Source: Candidatus Tayloriibacteriota bacterium (lineage in GTDB: Bacteria; Patescibacteriota; Minisyncoccia; Phycocordibacterales; PALSA-1337). Taken from it: 7,813 nt of DNA. Location of the stretch: contig JAPLZI010000004.1 of NCBI GenBank assembly GCA_026395095.1, forward strand, positions 1-7,813, read 5' to 3'. Position numbers and translations under genes: made by a program. Below, one piece after another: positions 1 through 5,242 of the stretch (position 1 is its first letter; every line of letters starts with the position of its first letter). The notes below the pieces were generated by a model, which saw only the letters and a program-made list of their open reading frames with translations, was not told the DNA's origin and ran no database searches.

Positions 1-84
1 AGACGGACTCAATAAATTGGAGATTTTTACGAAATCCCCAGAAAACGGCAGACCACCATAGTCTGCAAGAGGAATATTAACCAT
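1..84 (-). CDS. Partial CDS, N-terminus only, function unknown
   Basis: An open frame starts with ATG at 84-82 and runs leftward off the window edge without a stop, giving 28 residues that begin MVNIPLADYGGLPFSGDF. A GAGGA ribosome binding site lies 6 nt upstream (91-95), which supports the start. It follows the exonuclease-like gene in the same direction with about 53 nt between them, so the two may be co-transcribed. The ribosome binding site sits in one arm of a 7-bp inverted repeat with the start codon in the loop (separate entry). Too little of the protein is visible to assign a family. Confidence 0.55.
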   Translation of the reverse strand, partial: MVNIPLADYGGLPFSGDFVKISNLLSPS

Positions 85-95
85 GGCAATTCCTC
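69..95 (-). promoter_or_regulatory. Hairpin sequestering the ribosome binding site and start codon of the partial CDS
   Basis: In the leftward transcript GAGGAAT (95-89) can pair with ATTCCTC (75-69), a perfect 7-bp stem with a 13-nt loop. The 5' arm contains the GAGGA Shine-Dalgarno sequence and the loop holds the ATG at 84-82. When folded it should hinder initiation. This is the layout of translational operators and RNA thermometers, but no regulator is identified and chance is possible. Confidence 0.4.
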
Positions 96-137
96 AAGCC
101 ATGAGTGATTTGAACGGCATCACACAACGTTTTGTTT

Positions 138-671
138 TCAGCTCGCGATCCTGCTCGCAAGGTGCCTGTACACGACCGCCGCGACGGCGCTGTCGTAAAG
201 CGGGTTGTGCGTCCCGCCCGCGAACTCTCCAACAGACAGCCCGTGCTTTTTCATGTAACTGTCGACGCTGGTCGGGTCCTCACCTGCCTGCTGCAAGTTC
301 CCCGACACGTCAAGCAAGGGGTAGGGCGCGTCCCAGTCCCCGATGAGCCCGGCCGCATGGAGGTCACGGAGGATTTTCACCTCCACAATGAACCCCATGT
401 GCACAACCACGTCGCAACCTTCCTTGTTCGCCTTGTAGAACGCGGCGAAGTCGGAGAGGAGTTCGGCGTAGGTCGTGCGAGTGACCTGAATGTCCTGAAT
501 TTTCAGCAGGACATTTTCGATAACCCAGGTGTCGGTCACTTCCGTGTCCGGCAAGCGACCAACGAAGCGTGCGATTTCGGCACCGCTCTCGTCATAGACG
601 AGTGCACCGATGGCGAACGCCTGTCCCCACAGGCCGTTGGTCTCGGCGTCGAACGAGAACACTTTTTTCAC
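138..671 (-). CDS. DnaQ-like (DEDD) 3'-5' exonuclease-fold protein
   Basis: A 177-residue protein of the RNase H-like/DEDD exonuclease fold, expected to cut nucleotides from a 3' end using two metal ions. Motif Exo I is FSFDAETNG with D8 and E10 as metal ligands. A candidate Exo II is HMGFIVEVKILRDL (91-104), but the expected Asp after the hydrophobic stretch is V96 or E97. Exo III is HNPLYDSA with H155 and D160. Length fits a stand-alone exonuclease domain with no polymerase or extra domain. The GTG start at 671-669 is chosen because AGAAGGA lies 5 nt upstream; the stop is TGA. The gene is GC-rich compared with the 2300-6400 block. Its leader carries the hairpin module also found before the gene at 960-1406. 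Substrate (RNA or DNA) and activity are unknown, and the substituted Exo II leaves room for a reduced or altered nuclease. Confidence 0.65.
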   Translation of the reverse strand: MKKVFSFDAETNGLWGQAFAIGALVYDESGAEIARFVGRLPDTEVTDTWVIENVLLKIQDIQVTRTTYAELLSDFAAFYKANKEGCDVVVHMGFIVEVKILRDLHAAGLIGDWDAPYPLLDVSGNLQQAGEDPTSVDSYMKKHGLSVGEFAGGTHNPLYDSAVAAVVYRHLASRIAS

Positions 672-679
672 TTTTATCC

Positions 680-731
680 TTCTGCATATTTCTATGCATT
701 AAACCTGTTTTAAATCGTTTGGCTTAACGAT
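680..731 (-). promoter_or_regulatory. Leader module copy 1: three tandem inverted repeats ending at the ribosome binding site
   Basis: Read leftward the module is ATCGTT-N6-AACGAT (731-714), TTAAA-N5-TTTAA (713-699) and TGCATA-GAAA-TATGCA (698-683), directly followed by the GAAGGA ribosome binding site of the exonuclease-like gene. The last hairpin has a GNRA (GAAA) tetraloop. Positions 680-713 are identical to 1416-1449 upstream of the next gene. The module may be a structured 5' leader or a cluster of operators. A weak promoter reading (TTAAGC, 18 bp, TTTAAT) runs through it, so the transcription start is uncertain. Confidence 0.6.
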
Positions 732-959
732 TGCTCAGTATTTAGGAATAAACACCGAGTCTACCTATGAGCTACCGAATTTTTCAGAAGCTCAAGAAGT
801 AGGTGAACGCCGCATCGTTCACCTTGTTTAACCAAAACCTGTATGCACTGCGGTGCATATGCGCGACTCCCGGGCGCGCGTTGAAAGAACTACTTGAAGT
901 GGCGGGATACCACCTCGCAACTCATTCAAGCATGAGCGTTGAGCTCACACCCACACGAA
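732..959 (-). other. Intergenic stem-loop array between two leftward genes
   Basis: No gene is supported here. Five perfect or near-perfect inverted repeats follow each other: AGGTGAACG-N6-CGTTCACCT (801-824), TATGCAC-TGCG-GTGCATA (842-859), GCGCG-N9-CGCGC (861-879), GAAGTGG-N7-CCACCTC with one mismatch (896-916), and CAACTCAT-N6-ATGAGCGTTG with a 2-nt bulge (918-941). A looser pairing of GCTCA with TGAGC spans about 734-772. Only the first hairpin has a T-rich flank, on its right-hand side, so it could act as a rightward terminator; no rightward gene ends there. The array may be the distal part of the exonuclease gene's 5' leader. Strand is inferred from the flanking genes. Confidence 0.4.
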
Positions 960-1406
960 CTAACCCTGTCGGACGAGCATATTCCGTCCAACACTTTCAA
1001 AATCGGGGATCTTGTCAAGGATCCCCGACACATAACCGAGCCACTCAGAGCGGCGGGGTTCGGGGATGTCCTGTCTCTCACGGCAGTGATCCCCTCTGGG
1101 CTCCTCGCGACACCCGTGTTTGTAAATACGGGCGATGGCTGAGGAGGTGAGGAGCGGGAGCGGAATACTGAGCCTCTCCCCAGACTGGGAAACGAGTACC
1201 ACGAGATCGTAATACTCATCTCCCATTCCATTCGTTTCCAGCACGAGCTGGAAACGGGTCAAGGTCCCATCTAACACCTTGCCCAAAAGATAGCGAAACA
1301 TTCCGTTCGCCATCTGCATATCTCCAACACCCTTCACCCTGTTGGCAAGGTGAAAAACTGACCGCTCGCCGCTATTGTGCGGCGAACGCAGATACTTTGT
1401 TTTCAT
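960..1406 (-). CDS. Hypothetical protein, 148 residues
   Basis: I do not recognise this protein. The start is ATG at 1406-1404 with AAAGG 6 nt upstream; the stop is TAG. The N-terminal two thirds look like a folded alpha/beta domain, with a strongly hydrophobic strand segment YYDLVVLVSQSGERLSIPLPL (65-85). The region around 98-122 is Arg/Glu-rich and carries two Cys and one His (C99, H107, C108), too few and irregular for a clear zinc site. The C-terminus (122-148) returns to an amphipathic pattern. No signal peptide or membrane helix is seen. It is GC-rich like the exonuclease gene and shares that gene's leader module, which suggests common control. A rightward TTG-initiated frame of 67 codons overlaps its 3' part (939-1142) and is also protein-like; I prefer the leftward frame for its ribosome binding site, length and leader. 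Confidence 0.55.
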   Translation of the reverse strand: MKTKYLRSPHNSGERSVFHLANRVKGVGDMQMANGMFRYLLGKVLDGTLTRFQLVLETNGMGDEYYDLVVLVSQSGERLSIPLPLLTSSAIARIYKHGCREEPRGDHCRERQDIPEPRRSEWLGYVSGILDKIPDFESVGRNMLVRQG

Positions 1407-1415
1407 TTTCTGCCT

Positions 1416-1466
1416 TTCTGCATATTTCTATGCATTAAACCTGTTTTAAGTCGGTTGGTTAACGAC
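1416..1466 (-). promoter_or_regulatory. Leader module copy 2: tandem inverted repeats ending at the ribosome binding site
   Basis: This is the second copy of the module at 680-731, 736 bp away. The proximal 34 bp are identical and include TGCATA-GAAA-TATGCA (1434-1419) and TTAAA-N5-TTTAA. The distal hairpin has diverged but keeps its closing pairs: ATCG...CGAT in copy 1 is GTCG...CGAC here, an A-T to G-C change on both sides, although inner pairs are lost. It abuts the GAAAGG ribosome binding site of the 148-residue gene. A weak promoter reading (TTAACC, 17 bp, TTTAAT) is possible. Confidence 0.6.
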
Positions 1467-1487
1467 ATTTCTAACTCAAAAAGTTAA

Positions 1488-1598
1488 TAAGTAGTGGAAA
1501 CTTCCTCTCAATTAAATGAGCTGTCTCGTGGCGTCTCTGTGGAATAGTGATTACTCACGCATATTCCACAAGAGCAGGCGACAACTTTCCACTACTTA
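1488..1598 (-). other. Three-way-junction-like fold at the 3' part of the candidate RNA
   Basis: TAAGTAGTGGAAA (1488-1500) is perfectly complementary to 1586-1598, closing about 110 nt. Inside, TGTGGAATA (1538-1546) pairs with TATTCCACA (1562-1570) and is capped by GTGA-TTAC-TCAC (1547-1558). The stem is extended outward by CTC/GAG (1535-1537 with 1572-1574) and TGTC/GACA (1522-1525 with 1580-1583). A third short arm is CTCA-N6-TGAG (1507-1520). The inverted repeats are symmetric, so strand is assigned only by the promoter at 2131-2159. Confidence 0.5.
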
Positions 1599-1838
1599 CG
1601 GGATCATACGATCCCTCTTACCCCACCTAACCTTAAGTCTTTCGAGCTACCAATTCAGTGGGGCGAAGAGGAATAACATTGCGGTTATCGTTTGCACGAA
1701 AATTGTTCCGCATTTTCCCATCATACGACTTGCATCACATGATTTTTACTTCGCTATTCAATTTTCAAATAACTCTCCTACTTTCATATCCATCTCATCC
1801 CTCCTCTAAGAAGGACTAACGGATTCGTAAGGAGATTC

Positions 1839-1897
1839 CTGAAGACAAAAAGGGGTTAGTTTCTCGTCTTCAGACGATCTCTTTGCGAGACGTCTGA
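1839..1897 (-). other. Two overlapping, mutually exclusive hairpins
   Basis: TCAGACG..TCTC (1870-1881, with an A bulge at 1877) pairs with GAGACGTCTGA (1887-1897), an 11-bp stem with a 5-nt loop. CTGAAGAC (1839-1846) pairs with GTCTTCAG (1866-1873), an 8-bp stem with a 19-nt loop. The two share 1870-1873 and cannot both form in full. Such alternatives are typical of attenuators and riboswitch expression platforms, but no ligand domain is recognised. Confidence 0.45.
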
Positions 1898-2130
1898 TCA
1901 GCTAGCATCCAAACTAGTTCCTAATAGAGATAATCCAGTTTACTGGTGGAGTTACTCCATGGAACACTGATCTGTAAACAAGATAACAAACGGCTGTTGT
2001 CCTTCTCACTCTCTCCTCTTTACCATGCTTAGCGGGCTATGCCCGAGGCCATGGTGCCTTCTCATCAAATGAAACTAGAGGTGAAAAGCAATCGTCTATC
2101 ATCTTCTGTAACGAACTTCATCCTGACATA

Positions 2131-2159
2131 ATGATAACATAAACAGATTATTCTGTCAA
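2131..2159 (-). promoter_or_regulatory. Strong sigma70-type promoter, leftward
   Basis: On the minus strand TTGACA (2159-2154) is followed after exactly 17 bp by TATCAT (2136-2131). The -35 box matches consensus fully and the -10 matches 5 of 6. The predicted start is near 2124-2122. There is no leftward gene for about 700 bp, so the promoter points into the non-coding stretch. It is the best promoter in the window. Confidence 0.65.
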
Positions 2160-2166
2160 TATGACA
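2154..2166. promoter_or_regulatory. Palindrome over the -35 box, possible operator
   Basis: TGTCA-ATA-TGACA is a perfect 5+5-bp inverted repeat covering the -35 box of the leftward promoter. Its position would let a bound protein block that promoter. Between it and the TrmB gene there is also a pair of ATATAGC direct repeats (2193-2199 and 2205-2211). The binding protein is unknown; the neighbouring TrmB regulator is one candidate by proximity only. Confidence 0.3.
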
Positions 2167-2249
2167 TAGCATATTCTGCTATAAGTGGCGAGATATAGCC
2201 TACAATATAGCTTTAATTGGCCTAAATACTTGATACAATCGTCATAGAC

Positions 2250-2278
2250 TTGTAACAAACTACACCCTGTGCTATCAT
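2250..2278 (+). promoter_or_regulatory. Promoter of the rightward TrmB-like gene
   Basis: TTGTAA (2250-2255), a 17-bp spacer and TATCAT (2273-2278) put the transcription start near 2285, about 20 nt before the ATG at 2305. The short leader shows no Shine-Dalgarno sequence. Confidence 0.55.
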
Positions 2279-2304
2279 ACATCCATTACTATTAAGCAAA
2301 AACC

Positions 2305-3069
2305 ATGTACAAAGAATTCCTCATTCAAGCAGGCCTAACCCCGGAGCAAGGTGACATCTATCAAGCTCTATTAAAAAATGGCTCTAGTATAGCCGGTAAA
2401 TTAAGTCTTCTCACAGGCATCAAACGAAGCATGGTGTACAAGGCACTTTCACAGTTGGAAGTAACTGGTCTTGTAAAGAAGGAGGATGCTCCCGGTAAAG
2501 TCGCGAGATTCTCCCCCGCACATCCTGGGGCACTTCGCGAACTCATAGAAAAGAAGAAACAGGAAATAGAGACGGTTCAGGCCACACTCCAAGGCTCGCT
2601 CGGTCAGATGGTCTCTGATTTCAATCTACTGTCGGGGAAGCCTAACGTGCAATTTTACGAGGGCGACGCCGGTGTGCGCGAAGTCCTAGATGACTCTTTA
2701 TACGCGAAAAAAGAGATCTATTCATATGCCGATATTGAAGCTATAGAGAAATATATTGCCAAGGCCAATGAGAAATATGTCGCTGAACGGGAAAAGTTCG
2801 CAATAAAGAAAAAGGGCTTGGTTTTAGATACTCCTTTTGCCAGAGAGCGTTTGAAAGACTACCACCCGGGCATTACCGAGACAAAATTTCTGAAAACTGG
2901 CTCAGCTCCGTTCAACACAATAATGCAGATATACGATAATAAGGTGTCATATCTGACCTTGAGCGACAAAGAGAAAATAGGCGTCATCATCGAGGACCCG
3001 AATATCTATAATATGCACAAAATACTTTTCGAGTACCTCTGGTCGTTGACCCAAGAGATCAAACGATAA
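2305..3069 (+). CDS. TrmB-family HTH transcriptional regulator
   Basis: A 254-residue DNA-binding regulator of the TrmB type, a family that controls sugar and other metabolic genes, often in response to a small ligand. The N-terminus carries the family winged helix: LTPEQGDIYQALLKNGSS (11-28), recognition region around KRSMVYKALSQLEVTGLV (40-57), and wing to about 70. A Lys/Glu-rich helix (80-105) is a likely coiled-coil dimerisation linker. The C-terminal part (114-254) is the phospholipase D-like or ligand-sensing region of this family, beginning NVQFYEGDAGVREVLDD. Length is typical. It has its own promoter (2250-2278), no clear ribosome binding site, and converges on the GNAT gene with a 13-bp gap. 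It is paralogous in design to the protein at 4452-5201, but the sequences differ widely, so this is not a recent duplication. Target genes are not evident. Confidence 0.8.
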   Translation: MYKEFLIQAGLTPEQGDIYQALLKNGSSIAGKLSLLTGIKRSMVYKALSQLEVTGLVKKEDAPGKVARFSPAHPGALRELIEKKKQEIETVQATLQGSLGQMVSDFNLLSGKPNVQFYEGDAGVREVLDDSLYAKKEIYSYADIEAIEKYIAKANEKYVAEREKFAIKKKGLVLDTPFARERLKDYHPGITETKFLKTGSAPFNTIMQIYDNKVSYLTLSDKEKIGVIIEDPNIYNMHKILFEYLWSLTQEIKR

Positions 3070-3082
3070 TTGTGTGACGCGT

Positions 3083-4405
3083 CTAAACAACTTGCGACCT
3101 TTCAAAGGTAGATTTATATTTTTCGAGCTGATCTTGTGAGATTTCCTCGCTAGCTATCACTACTATTTTCCTGTCGTCATTGTCGATAGGTAGCTTAAAT
3201 ATCCTAGTGATAACTCTTGCAAAACCCTTCCTGCTCTTAAAGAGATTGAGCCCGCTTTCATGAAATTCGTCATCTATTATTGAGGTCAATTGCACGCTCT
3301 TTCCTGAAAGCTCGATCGATACGGTCTCGTTTGGTTGGAAATCGGCAAGGAAACCGCCGAGAACTTCCAAACTCGCTTTCTTTGACGGAAAAAGATTATT
3401 CATCGTTTCATTCCTGAATATTTTCCAGCTATTATCTTCGTGAAATTGATACCCAGCCGCGGCAATGAATCCCATATCCAGATACTTCATAGCTATTTCA
3501 GAATCACGATTACAGTCTGCCTCGATGATGTGGGTCGTGGCATACTCATCTAAAGTTTCTTCTAGCATTTGTACTCCCAGTTTCCTACCGGCAAATTCTG
3601 GAGCTATATTGAATTTGCCAAAATAGATATAATCAGGTCCCCGAAACTCATAGCCGCAAAACCCCATGACATCATCTCCCATCCTCGCGACAAACAACTC
3701 GCTTTCCGGTTTTTGCCTGAATTCTTCAAAGCCCTCAAGGAGCTCCTTCAGCACTCCGGGGCGACTTTTATAATTCTGCTCATAAATTTGCCGGATCGAT
3801 TTGAGCGTCTCAATATCTATAATCGTTCCTCCATCATGCGTCTCCAGGTTAAGGAGCGGCAGGTCATTCAAATAAACGGCATAGAACTCCTCCCGGGCAG
3901 GACTGAGAATGGCGGATAATACAACAGCCCCAACTGCAACTTGGTTAAATTTTTCCAGCAAAATTGCTTTGGCATTTTCTTCCCCTGTCATCAATACAAA
4001 AACTTCTAAAGCCGTCCTTGTATGAACCAGAAGTCTCTCCTTGACCTCTGGAATAATATGACGATTAACATCACTGGTACTTTTTATCTGCGCTAGAGCC
4101 GCATCAAATGAATTACCTCCATTGTCGTCTTTTGCAACACTGCGGTTATCTAGCAAACCATCGAGCTTGTCAACATAGGACATGACTCTGTCGAGCGTAT
4201 TTATTATCTGTGTTGCTGTCTCAGTGTCTGCCAAAGCCAACGCTTGTTGAACAGACAAAGCTAATCGTTCATCCTTCTCGTGGATTCGCGCTAATAATGC
4301 GCTATCAAATTGTGAATCAATTTTCTCACCGAGTTGTTCATTAACTCCTTCTGGCACTTCAGCTGGAAGATTAGCTAGTTCTGACATATGGCAATTAAAG
4401 GTCAT
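3083..4405 (-). CDS. GNAT-domain protein with unassigned N- and C-terminal regions
   Basis: A 440-residue protein with a GNAT acyltransferase-like fold in its middle, roughly 196-332. The sequence SELFVARMGDDVMGFCGYEF (235-254) forms the central strands. NIAPEFAGRKLGVQML (266-281) is the acetyl-CoA loop, with the R-x-x-G of motif A at R274-G277 but Gln where the second Gly/Ala is usual. CNRDSEIAMKYLDMGF (298-313) matches the later GNAT segment. GNAT enzymes move an acetyl group from acetyl-CoA to an amine. The first 190 residues are mostly helical with no recognised domain, and the last 100 form an additional unassigned domain. The start is ATG at 4405; a second ATG six codons in (MSELANL) is equally possible and neither has a clear ribosome binding site. 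It lies 46 nt downstream of the TrmB-like gene in the same direction, so it is probably transcribed with it. The substrate is unknown. Confidence 0.65.
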   Translation of the reverse strand: MTFNCHMSELANLPAEVPEGVNEQLGEKIDSQFDSALLARIHEKDERLALSVQQALALADTETATQIINTLDRVMSYVDKLDGLLDNRSVAKDDNGGNSFDAALAQIKSTSDVNRHIIPEVKERLLVHTRTALEVFVLMTGEENAKAILLEKFNQVAVGAVVLSAILSPAREEFYAVYLNDLPLLNLETHDGGTIIDIETLKSIRQIYEQNYKSRPGVLKELLEGFEEFRQKPESELFVARMGDDVMGFCGYEFRGPDYIYFGKFNIAPEFAGRKLGVQMLEETLDEYATTHIIEADCNRDSEIAMKYLDMGFIAAAGYQFHEDNSWKIFRNETMNNLFPSKKASLEVLGGFLADFQPNETVSIELSGKSVQLTSIIDDEFHESGLNLFKSRKGFARVITRIFKLPIDNDDRKIVVIASEEISQDQLEKYKSTFERSQVV

Positions 4406-4416
4406 TTGCGTGGAAA

Positions 4417-4435
4417 AATCAACCCATGTTTGATT
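4417..4435 (-). other. Weak stem-loop between the TrmB-like and GNAT genes
   Basis: AATCAA-N7-TTGATT forms a 6-bp AT-rich stem, followed leftward by a run of five T. It resembles a weak intrinsic terminator or attenuator that could lower expression of the GNAT gene relative to the regulator. The stem is too weak to be sure. Confidence 0.25.
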
Positions 4436-4451
4436 ATATTTGGGAGAAGAA

Positions 4452-5201
4452 CTAGTTTCTAACCGGCAACATATCCCACATAAACTGCCACCACTTCATG
4501 AAATCAGCCGCTAGGGTCTTATCCTTCAAAATCGTGATGAGGATATCCTCTTCGAGGCCGGCTAACTTCATGCCCGAATATATAGCGACATAATCACCGA
4601 AGACCTCGATACTCGAACCTGTACTGTATTTTTTTGGCAAGATCTTGTATTCGCCACCGACGTTCGCGATGACTTCCGGCCTCTTTCCAGCCTCATAGTC
4701 ATAGATTGCATGGCACTTTATCCCCGCTTTTTTGTACCTTTTCAAAGCGTTCCTCAATATGTAATTCTCAACACGCTTATCGAACCACGATCCCTTCTCC
4801 CCTATTCCATAAATATCCTTACCTGTGCTTATCTCCAAATCTATATAATTCTTCAGGCCCCCCACGCCCCTGTATACATTTACGACTTGCGGCAAACTGA
4901 CCTTGTTAAATCTTGTGACCAGCCCTGGAAGCTGATCCTCTAACTTTGAAGCCTTCTCCTCGACAAGTTCTCTCAATTTCTCGGGGTGAGTCGGGGCATA
5001 TGTCAGGTTTCGTTTCGGTAAAACCTGGTACGCCAGACCTTTATGCACCAATCTCTGGATAGCATCATAAGTATTGCGCCGGTGTATCTGAGCATGAGTT
5101 GAAATGTCCCAAATCGTCCCATTCTTCAGCTCAAGCAGGGCAAAATATATCTTCGCTTCGTTTGGTGTCAATCCCAGTTCTTCAAGCATTTCTATATACA
5201 T
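4452..5201 (-). CDS. TrmB-family HTH transcriptional regulator, divergent from the substrate-binding protein
   Basis: A 249-residue TrmB-type regulator. The N-terminus MLEELGLTPNEAKIYFALLEL (5-25) is the family signature. The winged helix continues with HRRNTYDAIQRLVHKGLAY (40-58) as recognition helix and KRNLTYAPTHPEKL (63-76) as wing. A short charged helix (77-98) links to the C-terminal sensing region (106-249), which ends in an aromatic helix FMKWWQFMWDML (234-245). The start is ATG at 5201; the ATG four codons later is also plausible, and neither has a visible ribosome binding site. The gene is transcribed away from the substrate-binding protein gene, with a strong palindrome between them, the classic layout of a regulator controlling its divergent neighbour and itself. 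The GNAT gene follows downstream. The effector is not predictable from sequence. Confidence 0.8.
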   Translation of the reverse strand: MYIEMLEELGLTPNEAKIYFALLELKNGTIWDISTHAQIHRRNTYDAIQRLVHKGLAYQVLPKRNLTYAPTHPEKLRELVEEKASKLEDQLPGLVTRFNKVSLPQVVNVYRGVGGLKNYIDLEISTGKDIYGIGEKGSWFDKRVENYILRNALKRYKKAGIKCHAIYDYEAGKRPEVIANVGGEYKILPKKYSTGSSIEVFGDYVAIYSGMKLAGLEEDILITILKDKTLAADFMKWWQFMWDMLPVRN

Positions 5202-5218
5202 ATCTATAGATTACTACA

Positions 5219-5242
5219 AAGTGGTGGTATTGGCCACCACTT
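5219..5242. promoter_or_regulatory. Operator-like palindrome in the TrmB/substrate-binding protein divergent region
   Basis: AAGTGGTGG-N6-CCACCACTT is a perfect 9+9-bp inverted repeat in an 87-bp intergenic region. It overlaps the -35 box proposed for the substrate-binding protein gene and lies 17 bp from the TrmB start codon, so a bound dimer could control both. The likely binder is the TrmB-like protein encoded next to it (inference). Confidence 0.6.

Larger units (their letters stand above)
1480..2124 (-). ncRNA. Candidate long structured non-coding RNA or extended 5' leader, leftward
   Basis: The stretch 1407-2304 has no convincing protein gene but has a near-consensus leftward promoter at 2131-2159, placing a transcription start near 2124-2122. 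Downstream the RNA can fold repeatedly. CTTTTCACC pairs with GATGAGAAG (2088-2058, one mismatch). ACCATG/CATGGT (2055-2022) encloses CGGGC-ATA-GCCCG. GTTTAC/GTAAAC encloses TGGAG-TAA-CTCCA around 1938-1977. An 11-bp stem lies at 1897-1870 and an 8-bp stem at 1873-1839. CCTCTT..CCCCAC pairs with GTGGGG.AAGAGG (1671-1614). GGGATC-GTAT-GATCCC lies at 1615-1600. A three-way junction is closed by 13 bp (1598-1488). I match it to no RNA family I know. No clear terminator is seen before the next leader module, so the RNA may continue into the gene at 960-1406. The left boundary is a guess. Confidence 0.4.

Noticed and set aside
132..713. 193-codon rightward frame opposite the exonuclease-like gene.
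   Set aside because: The leftward frame has recognisable catalytic motifs and a ribosome binding site; the rightward one is a GC-bias shadow and runs through the leader hairpins.
732..775. tRNA D-arm-like sequence (TAGCTCATAGGTAGA) on the minus strand.
   Set aside because: No acceptor stem, anticodon arm or T-arm can be built around it.
722..945. Integron attC-like boxes GCTTAAC (722-728) and GTTGAGC (939-945) flanking the stem-loop array.
   Set aside because: Such degenerate 7-mers are expected several times per window by chance, the spacing is too long for most attC sites, and there is no integrase or cassette pattern.
767..1150. An 11-codon frame (MSYRIFQKLKK) ending in TAG immediately followed in phase by a longer GTG frame, suggesting UAG readthrough or a broken gene.
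   Set aside because: TAG is a normal stop for several genes here, there is no ribosome binding site, the downstream frame has no protein-like pattern, and the junction lies in a hairpin.
1538..1570. TGTGGAATA/TATTCCACA as DnaA boxes and a possible origin.
   Set aside because: They differ from the TTATNCACA consensus, are only two, and are the arms of one hairpin; no dnaA or dnaN gene or AT-rich unwinding element is nearby.
1633..1695. tmRNA-like tag: minus-strand GCAAACGATAAC reads ANDN..., followed by 17 more codons and TAA.
   Set aside because: No tRNA-like T-arm (GGTTCRA-type), CCA end or matching acceptor strand was found within a plausible distance, and the tag lacks the usual hydrophobic -LAA-type ending.
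1516..1809. 97-codon rightward open frame.
   Set aside because: Lies across perfect inverted repeats, has no ribosome binding site, and is rich in Ser/Ile/Phe with no domain-like pattern; it looks like an open frame in non-coding DNA.
4488..4496. CCACCACTT half-site of the divergent-region palindrome inside the TrmB coding sequence.
   Set aside because: Single half-site within codons for the conserved Trp-Trp region; most likely coincidence.
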